The notes under the pieces were generated by a model. It saw nothing but the letters and a program-made list of their open reading frames with translations. It made no database searches and had not been told where the DNA came from. Shown piece after piece: positions 38,758-49,819 of a stretch of DNA of 64,000 bases. The first letter of the stretch is position 1. Every line of letters starts with the position of its first letter. Both the position numbers and the translations under genes were made by a program. The DNA comes from Bartonella raoultii (GTDB lineage: Bacteria; Pseudomonadota; Alphaproteobacteria; Rhizobiales; Rhizobiaceae). The stretch spans positions 1 through 64,000 of the forward strand of contig NZ_JAIFRO010000006.1 of the NCBI RefSeq assembly GCF_019659805.1, given 5' to 3'.

Positions 38758-39210
38758 ATGTTTATTACGAACGCTTATGCTCAAGTTGCAGGCGGTGCTT
38801 CCCATGGAACCTCACTTATTACATTTGTTCCGTTCATTCTAATTTTTGGAATTATGTATTTTTTTCTTATTCGCCCACAGCGTGCACAAATGAAAAAGCG
38901 GCAGGAAATGCTTGATGCTGTGCGCCGTGGTGATACTGTTATAACAGCAGGTGGTGTTATTGGAAAAGTTACGAAAGTTTATGGCGAAAGTGGTGAACTG
39001 GAAATTGAAATTGGAGATGGTATACGTATTCGTGTGATCCGTTCAACATTATCGGATGTTCGTGTTAAAGGGGAACCAGTCTCTGGAGAAAAAGCAAAAT
39101 TTAATACGAAAGTCAAGACTTCAGAAAAATCTAAATCGAAGGTCCTAAAAAAGGAAAATGTGAGTACATCTAAAGAGGAAAAAGCTAAATTAACGAAAGA
39201 GGAATCTTAA
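38758..39210 (+). CDS. yajC: Preprotein translocase accessory subunit YajC
   Basis: Small inner-membrane partner of SecDF and the Sec translocon. One membrane helix (about residues 19-39, LITFVPFILIFGIMYFFLIRP) is followed by the conserved RPQRAQMKKRQEMLDAVRRGDTVITAGGVIGKV. The length is 150 residues with a Lys-rich tail that is longer than the family's usual 110. AGGAG precedes the ATG. In many relatives secD and secF follow at once; they are absent here. Confidence 0.95.
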   Translation: MFITNAYAQVAGGASHGTSLITFVPFILIFGIMYFFLIRPQRAQMKKRQEMLDAVRRGDTVITAGGVIGKVTKVYGESGELEIEIGDGIRIRVIRSTLSDVRVKGEPVSGEKAKFNTKVKTSEKSKSKVLKKENVSTSKEEKAKLTKEES

Positions 39211-39716
39211 AATATAACTATAGTTTTCTGTAGTTCATAAACTTATCTCATAAAAATAGCTGGTATTTCTATAAAAGCTATTTCATGGCGTAAGTGATTT
39301 TAGAGTTGATAAGTGAATATGAATATTTGCGTTGTTTGTTTAGCTCTATTTAAAAAAAATCATTTATGAAGTATAATAACAATTCTTATTATCTTTTAAC
39401 TAAGGCCATTACTCCATGTAACAACTCATTTTTTGTTTTTAAGTGATGGAGTATAGGTATATTTCTAAAAATTATATATTTTAAAAAAAATCGATATTGT
39501 ATCATGTCTTATTACACATTTTTTTCATGTGATCTGAAGCCGTTTTCACAAAGTGCTTGTTATATTATTAGGAGTAATTTTTCTATGAAAGCTTTTGCAT
39601 CAATATCGCTATGTGAGTTATAATCGACATATGAATGTCAATAATGGTTCTTTCATTGTTTTGTTTTTTAAGAAGAAAATGCAATTGATATTTAGAAAAT
39701 AAGGGGCAGTTATTTT
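39211..39716. other. Spacer between yajC and the Mth938-like gene
   Basis: About 500 AT-rich bases at the place where secDF often stands in Rhizobiales. All frames are closed and no SecD/SecF-like fragment can be read. The final bases contain AAGGGG, the ribosome binding site of the next gene. Confidence 0.35.
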
Positions 39717-40103
39717 ATGTGTCATGCAATTCAGATTCGTGAGGCACATTTTCCGGGGCGTGCTTCCATAGATGCTTATGGAAATGGCGGTTTTCGCTTT
39801 GCTGATATGTCACATAGGGGGTCTATTATTTGTGTACCATCAGGTATTTACAGTCTTGATATGGCAGAGCCTATTCCTACGAAAAAAGATCTTTCTCGTG
39901 TTTTAGAAGAAGCATCCGAGATTGAAATTTTGTTAATAGGTACTGGAGTTGAATTATTACGATTACCTGAAGAGTTACGGATGCTTTTATGGGAAAAGCG
40001 TATTTCATCAGATACAATGAGCACAGGTGCAGCAGTGCGTACATTTAATGTTTTATTAGCTGAAGATCGTGCAGTTGCTGCATTATTATTTGCAGTGGAA
40101 TGA
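39717..40103 (+). CDS. Mth938-like domain (DUF498) protein
   Basis: A protein of 128 residues of the Mth938/NDUFAF3-like fold; mitochondrial relatives help assemble respiratory complex I, and the bacterial role is unsettled. Typical features are the N-terminal IDAYGNGGFRFADMSHRGSIICVPSG, the central EILLIGTGVELLRLPEEL and the end DTMSTGAAVRTFNVLLAEDRAVAALLFAVE. The next gene is also related to a complex I assembly factor (NDUFAF6), and this pairing is conserved in alphaproteobacteria. Confidence 0.85.
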   Translation: MCHAIQIREAHFPGRASIDAYGNGGFRFADMSHRGSIICVPSGIYSLDMAEPIPTKKDLSRVLEEASEIEILLIGTGVELLRLPEELRMLLWEKRISSDTMSTGAAVRTFNVLLAEDRAVAALLFAVE

Positions 40104-40904
40104 TATATTGTGTCATAAAATTGATATGTTTTTTCAGAGATCAAGAATCATTTGGTTGTTTATATCATTAGGTTTTTGGAGTTTTGATCAATGCGAGAGT
40201 AAGCCTTTACAGTAATCTCTCTTTATATAAAGAAATAGTGGCACCTTTTATCGTAAAAAATACTTTCAACTATAACATTTTAGGATTTTCTTTTTACTTA
40301 TATTCATTTTTTAAATTTATGCGCTGTTTTTATGTGCATTTGGATACAGATAAAAACTTAAAAAAAGTGTAAAAGTTAAGTAGAGAGCAAAAAAACAAGA
40401 TAAAGCTTGGATCAAAGAAAAAACGGATAATGGTTAGAAATACACTGACTTATAATTTAGTTTTTTAAATCATGAGAGAGCAAGTGGGGAATAGCGTAAA
40501 TGAAAGATATAACAAAGATTTTAAAAAATTTTGTTAATCATTGTATTGCGTTAAAAAAATAAAGAATATCCATAATATTTATGCACTTTTATGATGATTG
40601 TGGTTTTTTATTACCGTAACATGATAGCTATCAATGGAAAAATCAGCTTTCATGATGTTATTGAAGCTCTGCTGCGAAGTCGCCATAGGGTAGCTCTTAA
40701 GTTAATCTTTAAAAATTAAAAAACTTTGAGAACTTAATGTAGCTAAAAAATATCTAGAAAAAAGGTCTTGATTTGTAATACGTTGTAAAGACACGTTTAA
40801 AGTCTTATTTTCGTTGCTGTATTTGTTCATGTATCATGTTTAAAATATCAAGAAAAACAAAAGAGTAACCATAAATAAAAAAGAAAGTGAATAGGTATAG
40901 TAGA
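40104..40904. other. 800-base spacer with short ORFs only
   Basis: AT-rich region between the Mth938-like gene and the synthase-like gene. Two short frames look slightly gene-like: 40501-40563 (20 residues) and 40621-40719 (32 residues, see separate entry). A 62-residue frame at 40184-40372 has poor composition. No RNA gene is recognised. Confidence 0.4.
40621..40719 (+). pseudogene. 32-codon ORF, possible remnant
   Basis: An ATG at 40621 opens a 32-residue frame ending TAA at 40717-40719. It contains a DVIEALLRSRHRVALKLIF stretch, which looks like an amphipathic helix and stands out as less AT-rich than its surroundings. There is no clear ribosome binding site. It may be the surviving 3' end of a lost gene; the family is unknown. 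Confidence 0.2.
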
Positions 40905-41765
40905 ATGGCAGGTTTTCGTCCTTATTGTTTTGATATTCTACGTGCTACAGATCGTGATCGTTATATATCGGTTTTATTCGCACCTAAAAAAAAACGTAGA
41001 GCATTAAGTGCATTATATGCTTTTAATGCAGAGGTTTCTCGTATCCGCGAAAGTGTGCATGATCCATTAATCGGTGAGATACGATTACGCTGGTGGTATG
41101 ACTCTATTGTAAAAGGTGAAATACAAAAGAGTGAAAGTAATCCAATTTTGAATGATTTATTTATGGCAATGACTCTTTTTAATTTACCAAAGACAGCTTT
41201 TTTACGGTATTGCGATGCACAGATTTCAGACCTTTATCACAATCCAATAAAAACGCTTAGTGAGCTCAAATTATATTGTAGCGAAACAGCAGGGATAATT
41301 TTACAGCTTTCTTGCCAGATATTAGATCCTGATGTAGCACAAGATTGTACAGATTCTTATAAACACGGTGGTATTTCTCAGGGGCTAAGTGGTGTGCTTC
41401 GTCTTTTATCATTTATGAAACCACGGTATCAATATTATTTACCTGATGATATACTCAAAATTGTAGGAGTGGAAAGAAAAGAGTTAGAATCCAATCGTGT
41501 GAGTGATGAACAAAAATGCCATATTATTGAAGCTATGATAGCATTATCACAAGAGCATTATAGCAAATTTTACGCACATTTGAGTATTTTACCTAAAACA
41601 CTTAGACCAGCTTTTCTTCCATTGGCAATTATACCAGCATCTTTACAAAAAGCAGCACAGTTAAAAGCGGCAGTTTTTCAAGAAAGTGCAACCTTACCCT
41701 TACTTCATCGTTATTGGTTTATAACAAAAGCAGCAATAAGCAGTAATTTTCCAACTATCTTATAA
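40905..41765 (+). CDS. Squalene/phytoene synthase family protein (NDUFAF6-like)
   Basis: About 286 residues with the fold of head-to-head prenyl synthases: FDILRATDRDRYISVLFAP at the start, then ALYAFNAEVSRIRESVHDP and EIRLRWWYDSI. Where true synthases have Asp-rich DxxxD motifs, this protein has RIRES and scattered acids, so catalytic activity is doubtful. Its neighbour is another complex I assembly factor relative, which suggests a role in respiratory chain assembly; this is inference. ATG 40905 with AGG at 40893 is preferred over GTG 40887. Confidence 0.8.
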   Translation: MAGFRPYCFDILRATDRDRYISVLFAPKKKRRALSALYAFNAEVSRIRESVHDPLIGEIRLRWWYDSIVKGEIQKSESNPILNDLFMAMTLFNLPKTAFLRYCDAQISDLYHNPIKTLSELKLYCSETAGIILQLSCQILDPDVAQDCTDSYKHGGISQGLSGVLRLLSFMKPRYQYYLPDDILKIVGVERKELESNRVSDEQKCHIIEAMIALSQEHYSKFYAHLSILPKTLRPAFLPLAIIPASLQKAAQLKAAVFQESATLPLLHRYWFITKAAISSNFPTIL

Positions 41766-41881
41766 TCAAAGAGTATCTCACAAAGAGAATAAACAAAATA
41801 CAAGCAAATTTTTAAGTATTAAAGCTATAATATGATAAATTTAATTTTTCTCCTTATTTCAAAACAACAATAAGCTGGTAA

Positions 41882-41909
41882 AAATATATCCAAGGGAGTG
41901 GATATATTT
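41882..41909. terminator. Hairpin between convergent genes (first of two)
   Basis: Perfect 10-bp arms AAATATATCC (41882-41891) and GGATATATTT (41900-41909) with an 8-base loop, followed by ATTTATTA. It lies between the converging synthase-like gene and ppiD and could work on either strand. Confidence 0.55.
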
Positions 41910-41925
41910 ATTTATTATACTGAAT

Positions 41926-41955
41926 ATATTATCTTCGTAGATAATATAACTTTTT
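41926..41955. terminator. Hairpin between convergent genes (second of two)
   Basis: Perfect 9-bp arms ATATTATCT (41926-41934) and AGATAATAT (41939-41947) around TCGT, with TTTTT at 41951-41955. A compact TTCG-type loop and the T run make it a plausible intrinsic terminator for the plus strand. Confidence 0.6.
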
Positions 41956-42023
41956 CAATTATAGAAAAAATGATCATCATAATTCTATCTAATAAATGTT
42001 TAAAATTATTTGTAACATTTTTA

Positions 42024-43910
42024 TTAAAGAGTAGGGAAAAGCTTATTATAATTAGCATTATTAATTTTTAATGGATATTCTTTATTAGCAACCTGTAGCA
42101 TCTGCAGTTTTATATCTTCTCTTATCATCATATCTATGTTGGTACGGATATCTTGTGAAAGGGTATGGGCAGTGATATCTTTAGGCATGGTTACGGTTTT
42201 TATTTGATAAAGGATACGATTTGTTGCGACTGGACCTTTTATAATGCCATAATAGCCTTTGGGGTTAGAAAATAATACCTTAATGCCTTCAACACCAAAA
42301 ATTTCAGAAGAATCCTTACGCTGTAGAGTTGGGGTTGTTTGTTTTACGCCACCAAGTGCATGAGCAAGAGAACTAAAACTTTCTCCTTCAGAGAGTTGTT
42401 TGAGAGCATTTTTAGCTTTTTCATCAAGAAGACGTTGGGTTTCTTGAATTTTCCATTGAGCCAGAACTTTTTCTTTAACTGTATCAAATGTTCTCTCACG
42501 AGAGGGAATAATTTTATCTATTTTATACCAGAGATATCCCCCTTTTTGCAGAGAGAGTGGATCAAGATCAATGCCTTCATTTGATTGATAGATAGAGTTT
42601 AAAAAAATATCTTTTTGAGGTAAGTCTGTTAGTATAGTACCTTCAGGCGTTTTTCCTGTTTTATCAATGGTAATGGTATGAAAAGGTAATTTATATTGAT
42701 CAGCAAGTTCTTTGAGAGTAGCGCCCTCAAAACGTGCATTTTCAATTGCAGTATAATTTTTACGAATCTTATCTGCAGCACGATTTTGAGCTAGTGTTTG
42801 GCGAATTTTTTCTTCCACTTTTTCGAAAGGAATAGGAGCAGAAGGTACAATATCTGTTACGCGAATGATAACAGGTCCTTGTAAATCATTAATAACAGCA
42901 CTAACTTCTCCTTGTTTGAGGTCAAAGATCTCAGATGCTAGATGATTAGGAAGTTCACTTTCTGTAAGAGGTCCTTTTCTTATATCATTGAGAGTCTTTT
43001 TTTCAGCTCTAACCAATTCATCAAAACTCAATCCATCAGCTATTTTTTTTGCTGCATTATCGGCTGCTTTACGTGTAGAGAATCGCAATTCTTCAATGGT
43101 GCGTTTTTCAGGAGTTATAAAATGAGAAGCATTTTTGTTATAATAAGCTTTTACTTCATCTATTAAAATATCTGTGGGTTTTATAATCTGATGAGGTTCC
43201 ATAGATAAGAAAGAAACAGTACGGTACTCTGGAGCACGAAATTCACTTTTGTGCTGTTCAAACCATTTTTGCAGTGTTTCTTGATCGGGGGAAACAAGCA
43301 TTTCCTTTTCTTTCAGATCAATAACGAGATAATCGGCAGTACGTGTTTCTCCTTGGTAAAGAGCGAGTGCTTTATAAAAAAGATCTGGCGCTTTTATTCC
43401 AGATAGTGAAGCTGAAAGAAGCTGATTACGCTTTTCTTTTTTTATATAATAATCAAGGAAAGCACTTTCGTTAATATGGAGTTGCTGAAGATAGTTACGG
43501 AACAAATCTTGATTAAAAACACCATTGATTTGAAATAAAGTATCAGCCCCAATAAGATGGGCTATAGTATTTTTAGAAAGATTAATTTTCATTTTACGTG
43601 CTTGTTCATCAAGAAGTACATCTTGTTGCAACTGATTAAAAACAAAAGTGGGAATTCTATATTGTTGTATTTCATCTGGCGTGAACATTCGTCCAAGACG
43701 GAAAGCAAGAGCCAAACGTGCACTTTGATCAGCAAATGCAAGACGGTAGCCATCAATTGTGACAGTAGATTTTCCAGAAGTAATCAGGTTTTGATCACTT
43801 TTTTTGTGTAACTGTGGTATTCCCCATAAAAGAATGAAGCATAAGAGCAAAATAGCAAGAAAAATTCTAGCAATCCAAGAATTTGTAGCGTTTCTTATGA
43901 TGTCAAGCAT
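42024..43910 (-). CDS. ppiD: PpiD-type membrane-anchored peptidyl-prolyl isomerase
   Basis: Periplasmic folding factor held in the inner membrane and associated with the Sec exit. The N-terminal helix (about residues 13-31, WIARIFLAILLLCFILLWG) anchors it. A SurA-like N-terminal domain (VTIDGYRLAFADQSARLALAFRLG) and a central parvulin domain (about 265-370) follow, with a second parvulin-like C-terminal part. It has 628 residues, the expected size. It is divergent from tpiA, as in other alphaproteobacteria. Confidence 0.92.
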   Translation of the reverse strand: MLDIIRNATNSWIARIFLAILLLCFILLWGIPQLHKKSDQNLITSGKSTVTIDGYRLAFADQSARLALAFRLGRMFTPDEIQQYRIPTFVFNQLQQDVLLDEQARKMKINLSKNTIAHLIGADTLFQINGVFNQDLFRNYLQQLHINESAFLDYYIKKEKRNQLLSASLSGIKAPDLFYKALALYQGETRTADYLVIDLKEKEMLVSPDQETLQKWFEQHKSEFRAPEYRTVSFLSMEPHQIIKPTDILIDEVKAYYNKNASHFITPEKRTIEELRFSTRKAADNAAKKIADGLSFDELVRAEKKTLNDIRKGPLTESELPNHLASEIFDLKQGEVSAVINDLQGPVIIRVTDIVPSAPIPFEKVEEKIRQTLAQNRAADKIRKNYTAIENARFEGATLKELADQYKLPFHTITIDKTGKTPEGTILTDLPQKDIFLNSIYQSNEGIDLDPLSLQKGGYLWYKIDKIIPSRERTFDTVKEKVLAQWKIQETQRLLDEKAKNALKQLSEGESFSSLAHALGGVKQTTPTLQRKDSSEIFGVEGIKVLFSNPKGYYGIIKGPVATNRILYQIKTVTMPKDITAHTLSQDIRTNIDMMIREDIKLQMLQVANKEYPLKINNANYNKLFPTL

Positions 43911-44063
43911 CGTTCAATTCCATTTTTAACATGAATTATCATCAAAGTTTTTATGGAATTTGCAATAAAGACGCACAAGATGCAAGCTTAAAGACTTGCA
44001 TTCATTTTATAATTTGATACCTAAATATAAAAAAAGCGTTGTAATAATCTTTGAGGTAAAAAT

Positions 44064-44828
44064 ATGTCTCCAAATATTCGGCCTTTTATTGCTGGAAATT
44101 GGAAAATGAATGGAACGAGCGAATCTCTTGGAGAATTGCGTGCCATTGCTGCTGGTGTTAGCTCTGATTTAGGGCGTTTATTTGAAGCACTTATTTGTGT
44201 TCCATCAACACTTTTATCACGTGCTTATGATACATTAGATGGCGAGAATCTCCTTTTAGGAGGACAAAACTGTCATTTTGATGATTATGGTCCTTATACA
44301 GGAGAGGTTTCAGCTTTTATGCTTAAAGAAGCAGGAGCAAGTCATGTTATCATTGGACATTCAGAACGTCGCACAATTTATCAAGAAAGTGATGAAATCG
44401 TTTGTGCAAAAGTAGAAGCAGCATGGCGAGTAGGTCTTGTTGCTCTTGTTTGTATTGGAGAAACATTAGAGGAGCGCAAAAGTAATAAAGTGTTCGATGT
44501 TCTTACGCAGCAGCTCGCAGAATCTTTGCCAGATGATACAACAGCAGAAAATACTATTATCGCTTATGAGCCTGTATGGGCTATAGGAACAGGCAATACA
44601 GCGAGTGTAGAAGATGTTACAAAAGTTCATGACTTTATTCGTGATGAGATGCGTTCTCGTTTTGGTCATGAAGGAGATAAAACGCGCTTGCTTTATGGTG
44701 GATCAGTAAAACCATCTAACGCATTTGAACTTTTGAGTATCCCTCATGTTAATGGTGCTTTGATAGGTGGAGCAAGTTTAAAGGCAACCGATTTTTTAAC
44801 TATTTGCGATATTTATCGTAAATTATAA
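44064..44828 (+). CDS. tpiA: Triosephosphate isomerase
   Basis: Interconverts dihydroxyacetone phosphate and glyceraldehyde 3-phosphate. The catalytic residues are visible: Lys in AGNWKMNG (residue 13), His in IIGHSERR and Glu in AYEPVWAIGTG; the phosphate loop YGGSVKPSN is intact. It has 254 residues. GAGG lies eight bases before the ATG. The order tpiA-secG-pyrG-kdsA-eno is the common rhizobial one. Confidence 0.97.
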   Translation: MSPNIRPFIAGNWKMNGTSESLGELRAIAAGVSSDLGRLFEALICVPSTLLSRAYDTLDGENLLLGGQNCHFDDYGPYTGEVSAFMLKEAGASHVIIGHSERRTIYQESDEIVCAKVEAAWRVGLVALVCIGETLEERKSNKVFDVLTQQLAESLPDDTTAENTIIAYEPVWAIGTGNTASVEDVTKVHDFIRDEMRSRFGHEGDKTRLLYGGSVKPSNAFELLSIPHVNGALIGGASLKATDFLTICDIYRKL

Positions 44829-44909
44829 TAGAGAAATTTTGGTTTTCCCTTGGATTATATGCTATTTATGTGTAAAGAACCATAAAAAGTTATTTAAAGA
44901 GCAGGGTTT

Positions 44910-45335
44910 ATGCAAACAGTACTTATTGTTATCCATTTTTTGATTGTCATTACTTTGGTTGGCGTTATTTTAATTCAGCCTTCAGAAGGTGGTGGGCTTG
45001 GTGCAAGTAGTAGCGGTTCAGGGTTGATGAGAGCGCGTGGGGCTAAAAATCCATTAACACGTTTAACAGCTATTTTAGCATGCTGTTTTTTTGCCATCTC
45101 TATTGGACTTACCGTAGTGGAGAATATATCGAATTCTAGTTCTGATATTCTCAAGCGTATACCGATTCATTCAAAACAAGATGCTACAAATGAAGATGCT
45201 CCAGAATCAGTGCTACCATCAAATAGTGATTCTCAACCTTCTATCCTTGAACAATTAAAGGGTTCTTCTCCTGCAGTTGAAAATCCAGTTCCACCAGCTC
45301 TTGAAAATCCAGTTCCGGATAATGATACAAAGTAA
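44910..45335 (+). CDS. secG: Preprotein translocase subunit SecG
   Basis: Accessory subunit of the SecYEG channel. Two membrane helices (about residues 2-22 and 52-72) flank a Gly/Ser-rich loop (QPSEGGGLGASSSGSGLMRARG), the family signature. A Ser/Pro-rich tail follows, with a short near-repeat (ENPVPPALENPVP); total 141 residues. It is closed by a strong terminator at 45361-45390. Confidence 0.94.
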   Translation: MQTVLIVIHFLIVITLVGVILIQPSEGGGLGASSSGSGLMRARGAKNPLTRLTAILACCFFAISIGLTVVENISNSSSDILKRIPIHSKQDATNEDAPESVLPSNSDSQPSILEQLKGSSPAVENPVPPALENPVPDNDTK

Positions 45336-45360
45336 TTTTTTCAAGAGAATCTCATATTTT

Positions 45361-45390
45361 AAAAAAGGTGGTTTTTCACCTTTTTTCTTT
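45361..45390 (+). terminator. Intrinsic terminator after secG
   Basis: Perfect 10-bp arms AAAAAAGGTG (45361-45370) and CACCTTTTTT (45377-45386) around GTTTTT; the T-rich 3' arm continues as CTTTTAT. It lies 26 bases after the secG stop. Confidence 0.85.
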
Positions 45391-45464
45391 TATAGAAGAA
45401 AAGTTGTTTCTTTTTGCATTTTTTGCTGGAAAAATCATTATAAATTGCTTATCACCATAAGCCC

Positions 45465-47093
45465 ATGGCACGTTATGTTTTTATTACTGGTGGTGTGGTT
45501 TCTTCCCTTGGAAAAGGCATCGCAGCGGCGGCTTTAGCTGCATTATTACAAGCTCGTGGGTATCGTGTACGGCTTCGCAAACTTGATCCTTATTTAAATG
45601 TTGATCCAGGAACAATGTCGCCTTACCAACATGGTGAGGTGTTTGTGACCGATGATGGTGCAGAAACAGATCTTGATCTTGGTCATTATGAACGTTTTAC
45701 GGGACGTTCTGCAAATAGCCAAGACAATATTACAACGGGGCGTATTTATCGCAACATCATCGAGCGAGAACGACGTGGTGATTACTTAGGGGCGACGGTT
45801 CAAGTTATTCCTCATGTTACAGATGAAATTAAAAAATTTATTACTACAGGAAATGAAGAATTTGACTTTGTTTTATGTGAAATAGGTGGAACGGTTGGTG
45901 ATATTGAAGCAATGCCTTTTCTTGAGGCGATTCGTCAGCTGCATAATGAATTGCCAAGGCAAAATGTTGTTTATGTACATCTTACATTAATGCCTTATAT
46001 TTCTTCGTCTGGTGAATTAAAAACCAAGCCAACACAACATTCCGTTAAAGAATTACAATCAATTGGTATTGCTCCTGATATTTTGTTAGTGCGTGCAGAT
46101 CGAGCTGTTCCCAAAACGGAGATAAACAAATTATCACTTTTTTGTAATGTTCGTCCAACTGCAGTTATTCAAGCATTGGATATGCCAACGATTTATGATG
46201 TTCCTATGGCATATCATAAAGAGGGATTAGATTCAGAAGTTCTTTCTGCTTTTGGAATTAAACACTCTCCTGAGCCCCAAATGGATCGTTGGAAAGATAT
46301 TACATACCGGCTTTATAATCCTGAAGGGGAAGTTACAATTGCTGTCGTTGGTAAATATACAGGATTGAAAGATGCTTATAAATCTCTTACCGAAGCGATT
46401 ACGCATGGTGGTTTAGCGAATAAAGTGAAAGTAAACATTGAATGGATTGAGGCAGAGCTTTTTGAAAAAGCAGATCCTGCTTCTTATTTACAAAAAGTGC
46501 ATGGAATTTTGGTTCCAGGTGCTTTTGGTGCGCGTGGTGCAGAAGGTAAAATTCGAGCTATTCAGTTTGCGCGGGAGCGTAAAATTCCCTTTTTAGGCAT
46601 TTGTTTTGGGATGCAATTGGCTTGTATAGAAGCGGCGCGGAATATTGCAAATATTAAGGATGCTTCCTCAAGTGAGTTTTGCGAAACAAAAAATCCAGTT
46701 GTCGGTTTAATGACAGAATGGTTCAAAGGAGATATCCTTGAGAAACGTACACAATATGGTAATCTCGGTGGATCAATGCGGCTTGGTGTTTTTGCAGCTG
46801 AATTAAAAAAAGAGAGTCATATTGCTAAAATTTATGGAGTAACAAGGATTTATGAGCGTCATCGTCATCGTTATGAGGTAAATATCGATTATAAAGATGT
46901 GCTAGAAAAATGTGGTTTAATTTTTTCGGGTCTGTCTCCAGATGGCATTTTGCCAGAAACGATAGAATATGCAGATCATCCATGGTTCATCGGTGTTCAA
47001 TATCATCCAGAACTAAAATCACGTCCCTTTGATCCACATCCACTTTTTTCTTCTTTTATTGAAGCGACTGTGGAAAAAAGTCGATTGGTTTAG
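45465..47093 (+). CDS. pyrG: CTP synthase
   Basis: Makes CTP from UTP using glutamine nitrogen. The N-terminal synthase domain starts [19 protein letters not shown]; the C-terminal class I amidotransferase has the nucleophile Cys in [12 protein letters not shown] and the His-Glu pair in [11 protein letters not shown]. It has 542 residues. No clear Shine-Dalgarno sequence precedes the ATG, but the N-terminus fits the family exactly. kdsA follows after 33 bases; CTP is also the substrate used to activate KDO, which the next gene helps make. Confidence 0.98.
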   Translation: MARYVFITGGVVSSLGKGIAAAALAALLQARGYRVRLRKLDPYLNVDPGTMSPYQHGEVFVTDDGAETDLDLGHYERFTGRSANSQDNITTGRIYRNIIERERRGDYLGATVQVIPHVTDEIKKFITTGNEEFDFVLCEIGGTVGDIEAMPFLEAIRQLHNELPRQNVVYVHLTLMPYISSSGELKTKPTQHSVKELQSIGIAPDILLVRADRAVPKTEINKLSLFCNVRPTAVIQALDMPTIYDVPMAYHKEGLDSEVLSAFGIKHSPEPQMDRWKDITYRLYNPEGEVTIAVVGKYTGLKDAYKSLTEAITHGGLANKVKVNIEWIEAELFEKADPASYLQKVHGILVPGAFGARGAEGKIRAIQFARERKIPFLGICFGMQLACIEAARNIANIKDASSSEFCETKNPVVGLMTEWFKGDILEKRTQYGNLGGSMRLGVFAAELKKESHIAKIYGVTRIYERHRHRYEVNIDYKDVLEKCGLIFSGLSPDGILPETIEYADHPWFIGVQYHPELKSRPFDPHPLFSSFIEATVEKSRLV

Positions 47094-47126
47094 TTTATAA
47101 ATCGGATTCTACTTTCGGAGAATAAA

Positions 47127-47963
47127 ATGTCAGAGCCAAATGCCATTGTAAAAGTTGGAAATATTGTTTTTTCAAATGAGACACCTCTTTCATTAATTGC
47201 AGGACCATGTCAGATAGAAAGTCGGGATCATGCTTTTGAAATGGCGGGGCAGATTAAGACAATTGCGGAGCAAGTAGGTATTGGATTTGTTTATAAATCG
47301 AGTTACGATAAAGCTAACAGAACGTCTCTTACTGCGGCACGTGGTATTGGTCTTGAAAAAGCAATGGTTATTTTTTCAGATTTGAAGAAGGAGTTTGGCT
47401 GTCCGATATTAACTGATGTGCATACAGAAGAGCAATGCACAATTGTTGCCCCTGTAGTTGATATTTTACAAATACCAGCTTTTTTATGTCGTCAAACAGA
47501 TCTTTTGATTGCTGCAGCCAAAACAGGACGTGCCATTAATATTAAAAAAGGCCAGTTTTTGGCACCGTGGGATATGGAGAATGTTTTAAAAAAGGTGACT
47601 CAAAGTGGTAATGCAAATATTATGCTTTGTGAGAGGGGCACTTCATTTGGTTATAACCGTCTTATTTCTGATATGCGTTCATTGCCTATTTTACGTTCGT
47701 TTGGAGCTCCTGTTATTTTTGATGCGACCCATTCTGTTCAGGAGCCAGGTGGTCAAGGTAATTCATCAGGTGGACAGCGTCAATTTGTTGAAATTTTAGC
47801 GCGTGCAGCTGTTGCTGTCGGAGTTGCAGGTATTTTTTTAGAAACACATCAAGATCCAGATAATGCTCCTTCTGATGGAGCTAATATGATTAAAATTGAT
47901 CATTTACAAAGACTGCTTGAGACTTTAATGGAGTTTGATTATTTATCCAAAAAGATTAATTGA
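47127..47963 (+). CDS. kdsA: 3-deoxy-8-phosphooctulonate synthase
   Basis: Condenses phosphoenolpyruvate with arabinose 5-phosphate to KDO 8-phosphate for the lipopolysaccharide core. It has 278 residues with SLIAGPCQIESRDHA, YKSSYDKANRTS, DVHTEEQC, IKKGQFLAPWDM and FDATHSVQEPGG, all conserved. GGAG lies seven bases before the ATG. Substrate phosphoenolpyruvate comes from the next gene, eno. Confidence 0.97.
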   Translation: MSEPNAIVKVGNIVFSNETPLSLIAGPCQIESRDHAFEMAGQIKTIAEQVGIGFVYKSSYDKANRTSLTAARGIGLEKAMVIFSDLKKEFGCPILTDVHTEEQCTIVAPVVDILQIPAFLCRQTDLLIAAAKTGRAINIKKGQFLAPWDMENVLKKVTQSGNANIMLCERGTSFGYNRLISDMRSLPILRSFGAPVIFDATHSVQEPGGQGNSSGGQRQFVEILARAAVAVGVAGIFLETHQDPDNAPSDGANMIKIDHLQRLLETLMEFDYLSKKIN

Positions 47964-48030
47964 AAATGCAGTTATAGAGGGTATTGCTTCATTATGGCGT
48001 TAAAAATAAATCAAGAGTTTCGTTGGGTAA

Positions 48031-49308
<1,278 letters not shown>

Positions 49309-49411
49309 TAGTAGTGAATATCTATGCAGGTAAAATATTAGATTAGTCAATATTATCAAGAGGGTATATTTAATTATAAGAGAAGGGGGTAACGAGTTTA
49401 TAGGTGTAAAG

Positions 49412-49819
49412 ATGAGAGGAATAATTATTAGTCAGGATCAGGGAACATATCTTGTTTCCGGTGATGATGGTAAGCGTTATCAGTTTGCAACTTGGGATTG
49501 GTTAGGAAAAAATCCACCAAGGATAGGTGATAGCGTTGATTTTATGTGTGAAGGCGATAGCGTTAATTCTGTTTTCCCATTGTTGCAACCAAACTCAGAG
49601 CCTTCGAAAATGATGCTTGCACTCATTTGTTGGGTTTCTGGTATATTTGGTGTTCACCGTTTTATGGTTGGTAAAGTAAAAACTGGTGCTTTAATGCTTA
49701 TTCTCTCTTTATCGATTGTTGGATTGATGATTACAGGAATTTGGGCAATTGTCGACTTTATAGTTATTGTTGCAGGAAGGTTCACCGATAAAGATGGAAA
49801 GCAAATTACACGCTGGTAA
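49412..49819 (+). CDS. TM2-domain membrane protein, copy 1
   Basis: A protein of 135 residues with two parts. Residues 1-55 form a beta-rich domain (GIIISQDQGTYLVSGDDGKRY, then DWLG and PRIGDSVDFMCEGD) that resembles a cold-shock or OB-like barrel. Residues about 66-130 are a TM2 domain: two membrane helices with the GIFGVHRFMVGK motif in between and GIWAIVDF. The function is unknown. The gene opens a tandem array that separates eno from ftsB. The spacer before copy 2 (49820-50153) has no gene but holds a 47-base block (49873-49919) repeated at 50973-51019. Confidence 0.8.
   Translation: MRGIIISQDQGTYLVSGDDGKRYQFATWDWLGKNPPRIGDSVDFMCEGDSVNSVFPLLQPNSEPSKMMLALICWVSGIFGVHRFMVGKVKTGALMLILSLSIVGLMITGIWAIVDFIVIVAGRFTDKDGKQITRW

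Noticed and set aside
40184-40372. 62-residue ORF after the Mth938-like gene
   Set aside because: Its composition is that of random AT-rich DNA (Phe, Tyr, Leu, Lys) and it has no ribosome binding site.
45277-45537. 86-residue ORF overlapping the end of secG and the start of pyrG
   Set aside because: It runs through the secG terminator and both real genes in another frame.
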